Below, piece after piece: positions 10,700 to 23,870 of a stretch of DNA of 55,835 nucleotides. Below the pieces are notes generated by a model. That model was given only the letters and a program-made list of their open reading frames with translations. It was not told the origin of the DNA and did no database searches. Position 1 is the stretch's first letter, and each line of letters starts with the position of its first letter. Origin of the DNA: Fragilariopsis cylindrus CCMP1102 (Eukaryota; Bacillariophyta; Bacillariophyceae; Bacillariales; Bacillariaceae); contig FMBT01000573.1 in NCBI GenBank assembly GCA_900095095.1, positions 1 to 55,835 on the forward strand, in the 5' to 3' direction. A program made the position numbers and the translations under genes.

Positions 10700-12514
10700 T
10701 TAACGATATTGACCCTCTGAAATGACATCGTCAATCTTCAAGATCATCTTGACAACTTGAGCTGCAAGTTGCATTTGTTGTTGCTTCCCGATCAATGTCT
10801 CGAATACACCGAGTTCCTTCATGTCCATTGTGTGATCACCCTTGGTACTGTCAATCGTAAATTCTGTCTCGTTAAGAGATAAAAGACCAAGTCCTATGGT
10901 ATGAATTCCTTCTTTCACCTGTCGTGACTTAATTGCAGTTACTTCATTGATAGGTGACAAGCCAGCATTTTCGGCCAAAGCGAGAGGAATATCATCTAAT
11001 GCATCTGCAAAAGCACGAATGGCATATTGATCTACACCCGTTATTGTATCTGCGTGCTTTCTGATTGCAAGAGAACAAGACACTTCAGCCGAACCTCCTC
11101 CGTAAACTACGCGGTTGTCCTTAACAAGGTTACGAACGACACACATAGCGTCGTGAAGAGATCGTTTGGCTTCATCTACAATCATTTTATTTCCACCTCT
11201 TACCAATACGGTCACGGCCTTTTTATTGGCGCAATCCTCCAGGACCAAAATACGGTCCTGTTGTCTCGAACTATTGGTTCCCATTGATATTTGTTCTACC
11301 TTTCCGGCTGTTCCAAGCTTATCTGGTGTCAACTCTTCGACACGTGCTACGATCCTAGCACCAGTTGCAATGGCAATGTGTTCAATTTCAACTCCACCTA
11401 CCCAACGAACCGCAGGAAGTTCTTGCTGCAATAAGAGATGATTCGCCTCGTCATCAAAACCCCATTGACAAATCACCAAGTTGGCACCACTGTCCTTGAT
11501 CTTTTGAATCATATCTCTAAAGTATTTCTGTTCCTGATTGTACAACTCTTCGTATGCTTCTGCGGAATCAATTTGTAACTTGTGCTTCGTTTTAGGTTTA
11601 GGTGGTTCCAACGGACAGGTTAGGATACATAATTTAGCATCCTTGATCATGGTAGGCATTTGTGGATGAGAAAATTCCTTGTCCAAAACAAGTCCATTCA
11701 CAAGACATGTATCTTCTAGAGACCCTCCCGTCTTACCCTCCATACGAATCATATCGAAGTTAACATCATGCCGTTCTATATCGGCAACATCTAGGATGGC
11801 TTGTACGGCGATGCCGGCCATTTTTTCCTTGTGGGGTTGCAAGATTTTTGAAGATAGAGTAGTTTTAGCGGTAGTCAACAGTGGTTGGAGGTTATCTTTC
11901 GAGAATTCAACTTTTTCAGATATTTTAGCCAAATGATCGATAGCAACCTGTGAGGCAGCCTCAAACCCTCGTGCAATCCTAACCGGATGAATTCCTTTGC
12001 TCATTAAAATTTCTGCCTGTTCCAGAAGAGCTCCCGCCATGACGACAACACCCGTTGTACCGTCTCCAATTTCATCATCTTGAGACGATGATAATTCTAC
12101 CAGAAGCTTTGCTACCGGTTGATGAATCTCCATTTGACTTAAGATTGTCGCTCCATCGTTCGTGATAGTGACATCTCCGTCTGGGCTTACCAAAAGTTTA
12201 TCCATCCCCTTTGGACCTAACGACGTACGAAGAATGTTCGAAATTGATCGTGCTGCCAGAATGTTTGCTTTTGTTGCGTCAACTCCCTTCACACGGTTTT
12301 TGGCCTGCTGTTCCTTTAGGATAACAAAAGGCCTACCGTATTCATCTATTTGATGATTTTAAAAAAAGAGCGAAAATGAGATAAAATTTAGTGTGAGATT
12401 ACTGTACGTAGTATATCACGTCAAATAGAAGTCCTAAGTCGTACAACATTGTAGCATACATGATTTTATGATTGGTTTTCATGCATCATCTTACGTACCA
12501 TAGACCATAGACAT
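10700..12514 (-). CDS. CCT5: T-complex protein 1 subunit epsilon (CCT5)
   Basis: CCT5 is one of the eight subunits of the cytosolic group II chaperonin TRiC/CCT, which folds actin and tubulin. The main exon is 10700-12345. The frame has no ATG at its 5' end, but a 153-bp intron (12346-12498) joins it to a 16-bp first exon, 12499-12514. The junction gives MSMVYDEYGRPF, the expected CCT5 start, and a 553-residue protein (family about 540). Chaperonin motifs are [26 protein letters not shown] and the ATPase-associated GGGSAEV. The epsilon identity rests on [14 protein letters not shown] and [18 protein letters not shown]. The gene lies tail-to-tail with YchF, 171 bp apart. Confidence 0.95.
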
Positions 12515-12732
12515 GATGCTGCTATAATGTCTTCTTTTGTATATTGATTAGGACTGGGGTTGGGAGTAGATCCTCGGTGCTGCTTATCTTGTCTTTCGTC
12601 GCTTGTATTGTACAAGTTCGAATTATTAATGATTGCAATGGAGCATTGCTTGAAAATAATTGAATTTTCATTTTCTTTTTTTTAGTCGGACGACGGGAAG
12701 TCTGGCCGTCCTTCAGTCAGGAGTGAATTACT

Positions 12733-12868
12733 TCTATAATATTTAAATACTACAATTCTTTCTTCAGGCTATGATGTGTTCAACCCTGTGATATTGATTT
12801 TCTTCCTTCTATAATATTTAAATCTACAAGTACAATTCTTTCTTCAAGCTATGATGTGTTCAACCCTA
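12733..12868. repeat. imperfect direct repeat, two copies
   Basis: TTCTATAATATTTAAAT, followed by ACAATTCTTTCTTCA and GCTATGATGTGTTCAACCC, occurs at about 12733-12789 and again at about 12808-12868 with small indels. It ends just before the 18-base G run. Confidence 0.75.
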
Positions 12869-13515
12869 TGAATAGGGGGGGGGGGGGGGGGGTTAATTAT
12901 GCAGCAGAAACATGCATGTACAAGCAGTTGATTGATTCATCAACAATACAACCAACCTCTGCTCTGTTGTGATACTTAATCAATTAATAATATAAAGTAT
13001 GTCAAAATAATATGAGTGCAGGAGTAAGATAACAGGAAATACATTCCACCCAACGCTTAGAGGTGCAGCAGTATCTATTGCTTTTGTTGGACTGGTACTA
13101 CTCCACAAAAAGAAGGCATATCATATCATTATCAGAAACATATCAAAACATGTCGATGGCATTAAATGGGTCCACTTCTAACTCTCTCTAATAACAACAC
13201 CAACAAACTAACAAATGATACAAATTCATAATACAATATTCATTCAACATGGTAATAAGCGACAGTAATACATTGTTACTTCAGCTCTAATTATTTCAAT
13301 TTTGCTAAGTTATGCACTTCCCTTGATATGTCAAAATTTAGACTCTATATTGATTACACCTACCTCCACAGAAAATCTGCCAACAGACCACCAAATTAAA
13401 CCACAAGTGAAGACAAGTTCCTCCCTCTCCCTTGCATTTTTTATCAAGAGCTGGTGGGGGAAAACCTTTCATTTGAAGGTTAATTTCCAAGTGTGACTAC
13501 TACTGTGTGCAGAAC

Positions 13516-13609
13516 TAACTGAATCACAATTAACAAGCTGAGAGTTGGCAATCTAATACCAATAACTGAATCACAATTAACAAGCTGAGAGTTGGCAATC
13601 TAATACCAA
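13516..13609. repeat. 47-bp tandem duplication
   Basis: The unit beginning TAACTGAATCACAATTAACA at 13516 is repeated exactly from 13563 to 13609. There are two copies and no coding content. Confidence 0.9.
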
Positions 13610-14035
13610 TAAGCTCACACTTGAAATATTCTTATTGTGATACCAAGAAGACTTATCTCTTATTCCATGCAATAGTCTACTATTTGCTAGAATCATCCAG
13701 CAACCATTTGTAACTGATCAAGTTAGCATTTGAAAAAGCAAAATGTGGAAGATGACAATAGTCAATCTTTTAGTTCTTTCTGTAAGCTTCATAACCTATA
13801 TTTTGTGCAGAGCTTAGATACAGCTAATATACTAGAATAAATGAAGCGGAATTTTTCTAAAATAATGCATATAATATTATACTGCATGTTAAAATATTAA
13901 AGCTATCTCGTACTTTAGTCAGGAACGTTAATGCAATTAATGACGAAGATTCACTTTTAATTTCTAACTTCCAATAGAATCGTGTGTTGAGCAAACCACA
14001 TGGAATTAATGGCGGACAATGTCAAAATCTAGTAC

Positions 14036-17000
14036 TTATATCATTCGATACTTCTTTTCTCCTCCCCCACGTTCTATCCTGTGTTCATCAGCACGTTTTT
14101 TCCTACGTTTTTTATTGTTTTCTTGTTTTTTAATCCTACGCTCAGTAGCAACTTGAGGGTTTTGGACGGCCTCAACCTTCTGCTCAGTGATACGCTGCCT
14201 CTTCTTGGTAAGCGCACGCCGTTTGACTTCTGCATAAGCATTCAAAAAGTCACTAGGCGTTGTACACTTATCTTCCAATAGTGTCAAGACCTCTTCAGCC
14301 AAACTATGTTCAGTAGCAGGAGTGTCGATATCACCGTTGGGAATACCTGAAGCAGCAGAATATGAATATGAAGACCGTTTTTGGGACAACGCTTTATTTT
14401 CAATTTCATTCTTTGCCTCAAGGCTAGTTCGGTGAAGACCTTCTAACATCAATTCTAAATGAGGAGCAACTAGATCAAAGTTGCTTGCGCTAAACGCTGC
14501 AAAGCATTTGTACACTGTCATTCGACGCTTGCTTCCCTTGTTTTTTACGATCTGTGATAACCTTCGTAGCAGCCAAAAAACTGGATCTCGTCGGTTATCA
14601 GACTCGAAGTCGTCATCGTCTGCTTTACTTTTTGCGTAACAAAACTGAGGATGCTCCGACATTAAAGGAAGCGCAAATGTAAGCGTCTTAATAACAAGAT
14701 CGGAAAGGTCTTGATTATGATCTTCTTCGGATACATTGAGTTGGAACAAGAGGTTTCGAACAATTTCAAACAACATTCCATCTCTCTGTGATAGTAACGA
14801 TGTTGCAGAATTTGAGATGAAGAAAGCATTGAGAATTCTCGACGAACATAACCTGATCCAGGGATGCGGATCTGTTAGGCATTCCGTAACGCCGACCAAT
14901 AGCTCTGTCTGCTGAATCAAAGCAGTTTTGAAATCTTTGATAAGCTTCTCAACGCAAATTAGCGAAAAGTACGTTATTTCCCAATCAGCTTCTTGACGTT
15001 GCTGCAAGTTTTGTTCCAGGCGGTCCATCCAGGATATCTCCAAGGAGCTTGATTTTAGGAAATCTGCACGAGTATCTATAAAATGACCAAAAATCTGAAG
15101 TGAGGCCAGACGAAGCGGACCCGTTTGTTGAGACCATCGTGAACAATAATCCTGAAAGGTTCGAAGTAACTCTGTAGAGGAGCGTTTCAGTAGTAAAATA
15201 ATACACTTCGTCAGATGCTCTCGACAATCCTTTGAATCGTCATTTAGTAGCTGCAACACAAGTGGAAGGAACAGTATCTGAGAATGTCTCTGAAGGAGCT
15301 GTTCTGGTAATTTTCCACGATCAAGGTAAGCAAAATTATACCGGATATTCTCCCTTCTTGGTATTCATAGCTAATATTGGCAACGACTTGTTTGAGATGT
15401 TGCTCAAATCTCTCCTCTCCCATAGGGTAATCTAGGAGATACCTAACAAAGAGTCCCGCACATTGCTGCGTGAAATAAGAAAAAAGAAAACAAAGTGTTA
15501 GAAATGATATTGAAATTATTCTCAATCGTTAGACAAGGACAAATCTTACCTGACGAAGAGTTGCCTTGGGACTACGGACGACAAGTTTAATCATCGATTC
15601 CATTAGATCGTAGAACTCAGGAGATGCATATTGGCGCATTAAAATGACCTTAATAAGGTTCAAAGCTGGATTATGTTGATCCGAGTCTGTGATCGAAGCC
15701 TGGACGAGTGAGATGAGGACTTTCATTTGTTCTGCATTTAGGGGGAGACCGCCTGTGATGCCATGTTTGTCATCCTCCATCATCACAGTAGCATTAGCTG
15801 CTCGAATGTTTTTCTGGCTGCCAATCAAGTGGGCCAATGTCCTAAAACAAGCTTGAGTTAGATCGTGGTTTGTATTTAGAGAAGACCCCGAGACAGTCAA
15901 CAGAGACAAAGTCTGTGATCCTAATGACTTTGAGCATGATGGTATCGATGGTAGATCAGCTCGAAGTAGAACCAACAGGCACTTAAGGGCGACCAAGGCC
16001 ACGTCAGTGTCTCGGCAGTGACAAACACAGGCTGTTAACATCGGCACAAAAGGATCCATCATGCGCAACGATTCATCGTTGCGAATATCGAGTTTCTTCA
16101 AACATGCATTCATGAGGTTTAACCCAAAGACGATTGCAGTGATAGTTGCTGGCTCATTTATGGCTTTTATGTCAATAGTTTCAAGCATGTTATGACGTGA
16201 AGTACCGGTGAGTTTTGGTGCACTCGCACCGTCCTGTACTGTCCTTAGTCTGAGAGTATCATTTTGCTTGGCGTTTGATGCGGTCTTGGCGGATCCAGAC
16301 GACTTCCTAGTTGACGGTCGCCATTCCACAACACTCGCTACTATTTTAGTCGAGTTTGAACTTTTAGAACTTTCGATGTTTTTCTGACCGCTTACTTTGA
16401 TACCAATGTCACCATCGCCATTGTAGTCATCATCGTCTTCGTCGCGTTCAACAGTTGCTATTGCAGCACTGCCTATGAAGGGGTGAATCGTCGCATACAC
16501 AAAAGGAAATAATTCGGATGCCGTCAAACTCTTGTTATTCGAAAGACCAATTGCGACACGCGAGAGCACCTCGGTGACTTTTCGAATCATTTTGGCATCG
16601 ATAGTAGGCAGTCTCAATCTCTCGAGTAGAGGGGATATGATACAATGAACAGCAGATCTCGATTGTTTTCCGTTTCCAGCTTTGGAAGGCGCAAATGATA
16701 TCATCGTACAAAGCATTTCGACTGAATGTACACTTTTGTTTCCTCCTGCCTCTTTTACAAACCTGACATTTGTATCTTTTGATTCGCGTCTTTCGTTCGC
16801 CACGCCAAACAGATCGTCTTGAATCAAATCCATTATCGCGGCAGTACAGTCATCAAATGGTACGGAAGCTTTTTTCAATTTATCTGTTGGGGTCGCTTCA
16901 TACACGCTTGATAATTGTAACAATATTGAGTGTAGTGTTGCAGATCTGACATGCAATTTGTAACCTTCGTTCAATGTGACAGCGATTTCACGAATAACAT

Positions 17001-20000
17001 CTCCAAGATATTTCATATCCATGGAACAAACCATTTTTGACAAGGTATTCCTAGCCACATCACGAGCATTAGAGTCTTTATTTCTCAATGCATCACAAAT
17101 AATTGCTAAAATACGAGGAAGCTTCATCACGAAAAATTCTTCTGGAAATTTCTGGAAAAGTTTCACTAAAGCTAATATAACAGCAGGTCGGATTGTCTTC
17201 CCTTGTTTTCCATTCTTACCCTTCGTTTCTTTTGACAGTAGACCCTCGATCTTAGGGATGATACGATTCTCCAAAGAATTCCAAACAGATGTCTTCTCCT
17301 CCGTAGGAATAGAACTATCGTCGTTTTGTTTTGTAAGTTCAAAATTAAATCCGTCAATAATTGCGCACAAAGCGCCTACGGAGTAGCGTTCTTGTTCTGG
17401 ATACCGATCAAATTGAGACAAAATTACCCACAGCATATGATTGTACTTGCTCCAAGATAGATGCCTTGCAATCGCACCGAGAGTAGCTATGGAGTCGAGG
17501 ACGAACCCCTCCTCTGAGTTCGTTTTGCATTCATATATTGGGTGGAGAGCAAGTGGCACCAATATATTTGACAGAGACTGTGGACTGATTTTTGCTTCCA
17601 ACTCTTCAGAGTCTATCTGAGACAGGGTTTTCCTCAACCTTTGGAAGGCCCTGGAACGACGATGAATCTGGACATGGGTAAGACCAAGAAAGAAATCTAG
17701 ATCGTTGTTCTCGTCGTTGCACAGTATACCTAGATCACCGCAGAGATTTGACGATGGAATATCGTGCAAAGTTCTTGAAAGCTCCCTTATGAGGAGAATG
17801 TAATATCTCCGAGTTTTGATATCGCGACATTGCAAACCTGATCTTGATAGTGGGACTAGTACTGATTCAGCCATCTTAATCCATGCTTTTGCGTGCTGAT
17901 TTTCTTGATGAATGTATGAGCTAGCTGCAAGCACAAGGCACTTCAAAGCATTGAAGGATGCACGTGATATTACACCATCTCCAACATGAAGGAAATGGAA
18001 GCACACATTGATCAATGGCGTCAAAACCAACGGATCTGAATCTGAATTGGTACAAATATCACCCCAGGTAAATCCATTATTGCCTGCTTCTGCCAAAGAA
18101 ATCAGCTCTGGAACGACGACTTCAAAATTAATTTCGTCGACTTGAGTTTTGTCCACAGATGAAAGCTTCATAACGATGGCTGAGACTGCCTTCAAGTTGT
18201 GGTTCTTCTCTGCAGCTTTACCAATCAGGTCAGCAATACTACTCCTGATAGATAGCACTTCTATTCCAACCTTTGATTTGTATGGTGCGAGAATATGTGA
18301 CAACTTCCAGAAGATCGAAGCAGCAATCTGTGGCTCGAGCTTTGAAATAATTCCATTTAGAATTCCAAGGACGTTTATCTTGTCATCGTTCAGTGTTCCG
18401 CGGTCAGGTTGCAGAAATGGTATTAGGAGATCGCACAGAGTTTCAAGGAAAGAATTCTCGTCCGTCACCATCTCCCAGTCACCGAAGGAAACCAATTCAC
18501 TTATTCGAAATAAGATCCGAAGCTCCCTCCTCCAAGTCGGGGAGCTTTTTCCCCATCGTTTCGATTTAGATGAAGACTTATTCGTACTCGTACTCGTACT
18601 GTCTGGAGCATCGTTACTTTCTTTCGCTTGTAATCGTAACGTGAATTGCTCCATCAGGAGTGGTGTATATTTACAAACTAGATCTTTACCCACCACAACT
18701 GAATGTTCGTCTGTTATGGTGAGCAGATTCTCAATGAATGTCAAAGATACTTGTATCACAGATGTCAGGCTTGTCCCAGTAATACATTTGACTACGGCAT
18801 GGACTGCTTGACCGTGCAAACATAAAATATTGATCAAATTTGGATCAGCTGACATTGTTTGTAATAGATTCAAAATTGCTGGACATCCCTCATTTCTTAT
18901 CACCATCTCTGGAAGTAAGTCTAGTGAAGGCTGCAATGCAAACCACATTGATTCCAAGAAAGGTGCGAAGTCTATAGAGGATCCAAAAAGTGCAAATATA
19001 TTAGAGAGCCTCTGAAAGCACAACGTCCTGATAGGATTACGACGAAGACTCCCACTACTCGTCGTGGATTCTTCAGCTTCAGATTGCAAGCTGTGTACTT
19101 TGGTTTCTGGGTGATCATTAGTTACCCGAACGAGCTTGCAAAGCTCAACAGTAATAACTGTCAGCTGTGGGATCCAAGAAATTATTTGATGACCGAATTG
19201 AGATAAGACGCTCTGAAGAAGGTGTAGGAAACCTTCAATGACAGGACTTGATAAGGAAGCCAGATCGGTTGATCGTGTTGTCATCAATGCATCAATAAGA
19301 TTCGATCGATCCTTCGACTCGAATGATTCAACAACTTTTAATTTTTCAGTTCTGGGGATGAAACACCTTGTCATCAAATAAAGGAAAGGAAAAAAATCTT
19401 CCTCTTCCTTGCAAATAACAGACATGAACGATAGGATTGCTGCCCTGCGAGCCACTGGTGAATCTTTTGAGGATTTGCCCGCTTTTGCCGTAACTCTACC
19501 AAACAAAATTCGAGACAAAATAGGCAAAAGTAGTTTCCGGTGTTCGTTGTTCATTTTCCCCGATTCGACCTCTTCGGTTAGTTTTAATAAGGCAGCCTTA
19601 AGTTTACCCTTTTGTAATATCTCACGTAAATGATGATGATAAGGTGTCAAGTAATCAATTTTGAATTTGACCAAGCATGAAAGTGAATATCCCACGACGT
19701 ACGGATCTGGATGAGTCAAGAATGATCGGAAAACCTCTTCGAGTAATTGATGGTGAACAAGTTGCTTTGGTCCATCTATCGCAGCAAAAACACGTAGGAA
19801 GCACTTTAGTCGCTTTTGCAAAACGAAACTCTGTATCTTTCCAAATTCGACACTAAAAGATTGTTAGAATTGAAAAGCTGCTGAAAATGTGTTGATGCAA
19901 TGAACAATGAAGATTAAACACTACTTACGTTTCTTTCTCGATGAAGTCGTTGAGATGGAGTTCACGAGAGTCTTGATCATTTGTGTGAAAGGTAAAATAC

Positions 20001-23000
20001 TGCTCGCTAAGAAATCGTAGGAAAAGAGGGACTATTCCACGTGAATGTTTCGAGACAATCTTGTGTCCCATCTCGGCAGCTTTCCATACGGATTCCATGA
20101 CAGTCTCTGCATCGGCAGTATGATAACATGGAACATCGCCTTCAACCAATTCAATATATGCTTCAAAAAGAGAAACATCTTTTCCTTCAGAATTCTCCCA
20201 CCTGTGACATGAATCAAAGTGTTCCTTTTTTGAAGATGATTTACTTATTCCGGTTAAATCGTTTTTTGATGCGGTCAGCGCAGCATTGCCTTCAATATTG
20301 CCTTCAATAACATCCACAAGTTTAGTTTCGAACGAGGGCCAAACTATCTCTTCATAGGCCGTGGCAAGTGATACAAGAGTTTTTTCCGCAGATTGCCATA
20401 GCGGAGCGAACTTAATATTGAAAATACCGAGCATGTGATTTGCTGCTACTTCGGCATATATCGCAGGAAGTCTACGTGTTCGTCCGAGTATCTCGACCTT
20501 TCCAATTAAAGACATAAGCTGTTTTTCACCTTCAAGTCTGACAGGTGACGATTCGAGTTTCAATAAACTTTTTATCATATCACACGGACCCACAGGGCCA
20601 CCTTTACTAGAATTTTCTTTACCACTTGGATGGTAACTTTCGTCTTCATCCAAATCACCAGTGAGATCAAGGTCGGCATGATCTACCACGAACTTTTTCT
20701 CTGGATAGCTCGCCATAATCTGGAGTGTATAAAGTCGGAGGAAGTGGTTTGAACTTCGTAAATTCGGCATAAGGGAATCATAAGCATTGTCTAAATCATC
20801 TACCAATGGTCCAAGACTGAACTTTTGTAGAACCGGAATCAAAGATGCGGCACCCCGCAAAGCCCAAAGTGATCCTCTATCTTCCAGAAATAGCTCCTTC
20901 GCAAGTGATTTAGCCCGCAAGATCGTCTTCTTGATAATAGAGGGTTGAATCGATGTTTCGGTCGCTTTCAAAGAGAGGTAAGAGAAGGCTTCAATTGCTA
21001 GACCTTTCACGACAACTGCGTCAGAACGATTAGCACCCTGTAACGAGTGGAAGCACTGCATTAGCCATTTCGTAGATTTCTTGTAGTTTTCAGTTTGACT
21101 ACCGCCACTCAATGCTGCTAGGAATGGAACACATCTTATATTCAAACTAAGACGTGCACATAAGTCTTTCTTGTCTTCGTCGTCGTGCTCAAATTTACAG
21201 AGGCAGGCATCAAGCAGAAGCTTCTGCTGTTCCTGGGTTATATTCAAATCATTTCCAGCCATCCCCCCGAAAAGCTCAAAGGATTGCTTTCGTTTGTGAT
21301 TATCGAGGGAGGTACCGGTACAGCTGTCAGGTGGTAAGATTAGATTATTTGACGAAACAACACCGAAAACGATATCAAGGGTCGAAATCGGATCCGATTC
21401 GGCCGTCTGGACCGATGCACTTATCAACTTTGATACAATTGCAGTTCGAGTGGATATGTCGTTTAGATGAGGTACAAGGTCCTTCGCAAAAATCAATGAA
21501 AGAGAATAGATAGATTCCACATTTTCATATTGCGACTCTAATACTCCTTGAGCATTTTTTTCGATGTTTATACATTGCCTATCCTGCAAAGGAAGCCATA
21601 TAGTACTTAGTAATGAGACCAGCGAACATCGATCCTGCGGTGACATCGATGTAAGACAGACCTCAGAGCACAATGTAGAGATTGAGTCACAGAACAAACT
21701 AAGTTCGTTGTCGGTACGCGCCTGAAGCAAATCTCCCGACCGAAAAGTAGCCACTTTCACAATCAATTTAAGACTCTTTATGATCGGCTGGAAGGATACA
21801 CGATTCGAAACTTTACCCTGCTGCTGCTGCTGCTGCTTAAAATTATCTTCGTAGCTCTTTACAGAACTTGAGAGTAGTAAAAATAATTCTTTGCAAACCG
21901 TACCGAATCCAGAGTCAGCCAAATGGTAACAAATTTTGAACAATACGTCTGAAGCAACATCCAATATTAGATCCTGGTTTTCATCCACATTGTTCTTATT
22001 GTTACTACTATTACTACCTTCGTTCATCAAGCTGATGTTGTTACAGCACGAATATTGTAGAAGAAATTGTAAAATTCGACACCCTTGTGAATGGAGTTTT
22101 CCGGGCACTCCTCGAATAAGTTGAAAGAGTAACTGGGAAATCCCATCTGTAGCTTCTGTCTGTGTACGTAAAAGAATTCTACTTGTTGGTTGTGTTGAAG
22201 TTGAACCTAAGGCTCGAAGAACACGACGAATGTGCCGTTCCCGAGAACTATGGTTTTTCATTTTTCGAATCTGTGGTGCAAAGGTCTCCGCTGACAAACG
22301 TCGAACCAATTCCCGACGATTTCCAAGCGTAATTCCGTAATACTTTCTCATGGATTCCATATCGTCAACAATCAACTTAGAATCGTAACGGAAGATATAC
22401 GACAAAGTTCGAAATGCAGTCTCAACAATGGTAACATCCATCGGGATGGGTTGTTGCTTTGAATCGGATGGAGGAGGAGGAGGATTCAACATATCCTGTG
22501 CGATACGAGGAAGAATTTTCGTATGCAAATATGGATGAATTTCATGGCGGAGATCTCTTGCCAATACCGAAAGTAAATGTAGAATATCAGTCGTGGCATG
22601 GTTGATAACAAATTCTTCCCGAACAACAATACCACCACCACCATTGTCGTCGTCGTCACCTCCAGAAGTAATTTCTTTCTTATTCGGTGTACGTACATCC
22701 GGCATCGAAGCTGGTGATAACATATAGGCTACCAAAACATCAATAATTTTATCCAAGTTATGCAAAATTTCTGGAAGAGATCTAACTAACTTCCAAATTT
22801 CTCGATGGAATTTAGAAAATATTTCGGATGCGTTACGGTCGAACGCCACATCAATTTCACCTGAGAAGGTGGATGAAATTTCCGTTCCCATCTCTTTCTC
22901 CTCATTTTCATTCTCTTCTAATATTGTTTCTGACTTATCCTGATCATTGGAAATCTTGATAAATCCCGCGTCGTGGTCGATCCGATGACGGTTCTTCTTC

Positions 23001-23206
23001 TTTGCACGCCCTTCATCACGTTTAGGATTATGTACAAATTCTTCCCTTGTGGCTGCACTAGTAACCCCTCCTCCTATTCTACCTTTGTACGAGCGATAAA
23101 CATCCGCTGAAGCTTTCTTAGATCGTTCCTTTGAAGATGCAAATCTAATACGTTTCTTTGATCTTTCATCAGTATTGATTGTCTTCACATGATGACGGGA
23201 ATCCAT
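14036..23206 (-). CDS. UTP20: U3 snoRNP / SSU processome protein UTP20, three exons, one frameshift
   Basis: UTP20 is a giant HEAT-repeat scaffold of the nucleolar 90S pre-ribosome, needed for 18S rRNA processing. Exons are 19929-23206, 15550-19852 and 14036-15465 (introns of 76 and 84 bp). Together they are one base short of a multiple of three. With that base the product is 3003 residues, somewhat longer than human UTP20 (about 2800). Family signs are the N-terminal ARDLRHEIHPYLH and RTLSYIFRYDSKLIV region, the DRIM-domain motif RILFGRVT near residue 1200, DYPMGEERFEQHL in exon 3, and a basic C-terminal coiled tail (VEAVQNPQ, then ERRIKKQENNKKRRKK). The body is alpha-helical throughout with acidic and poly-Gln inserts. 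The frame breaks at 15311-15314 (an A4 run on the coding strand); the two flanking frames align without a gap to the family. The gene is head-to-head with the TSEN gene. Confidence 0.92.
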
Positions 23207-23870
23207 CTTCGGTTTTTCTTTCTTAACCTACTAAAGAAGAAATAGAGTCTACAGCCAATGTATCGATCGATTGATTCGCGAATCGACGATCGGGTCCTCA
23301 ATCAAGTTCTTGTATTTCTACTGGTGTGTATATTTAAATTACTACGCCAATTCTCGCCGTTTTCGACTAGACACGGTTATGCTACTTCTTAAAGTTGAAA
23401 AGTTTTTGTCAAATTATTTGGCCTTTCGTCAAATTGTATTTCAGATTTATTTCATGAGGATGAAATAAATGTGTTGATTGATTCGATTGATTCAATTTAT
23501 GGTTTTTGTTGAAACTTTCAGTGGCGGGGCGCTCGACGCACGGTAGCCTAACAGACGAAAAATACGTGTCTGTCTGTACTTACGAAAATCTTAGTTGTTT
23601 TTCATTTTGTTTTTTTTATCACGATTTCGCTTCACACAGCCGACGACCATGAACAAAACTCACTATCACAACTCAACAACTACCCTTTGTCAACTGCAAT
23701 AAAAACCCGAAGTATTACTACTGTTATTTTTTTCGACTACTTAAATCCTTCCCTATCTGTAAGCTCGGAAAAGCCGATCGTTGTTGTCTGCTGTAATCTT
23801 GTTGTCTCTCTTTATTTTCTGCTACTGTACCACCGGCTTCGTTTAGACAAGACGGAAGAAAAAATTCGAT
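23207..23870. promoter_or_regulatory. divergent intergenic region, UTP20 / TSEN-like
   Basis: These 664 bp lie between two divergent start codons. There is no ORF of interest. An upstream TSEN exon could lie here, because the annotated TSEN exon 1 has an in-frame stop 27 bp before its ATG. I could not identify one. Confidence 0.4.

Larger units (their letters stand above)
12515..14035. other. intergenic, repeat-rich
   Basis: This is 1.5 kb without a credible gene. It contains an 18-base G run (12875-12892), an imperfect direct repeat near 12733-12868 and a 47-bp tandem duplication (13516-13609). A 64-codon frame at 13302-13496 has no family features and is not called. Confidence 0.6.

Noticed and set aside
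13302-13496. 64-codon open frame in the intergenic region
   Set aside because: No start context, domain, signal or splice structure; composition like the surrounding non-coding DNA.
15466-15549. The frame changes in UTP20 as separate genes
   Set aside because: Consensus splice sites at 15550/15465 and 19929/19852 and continuous family similarity show one gene.
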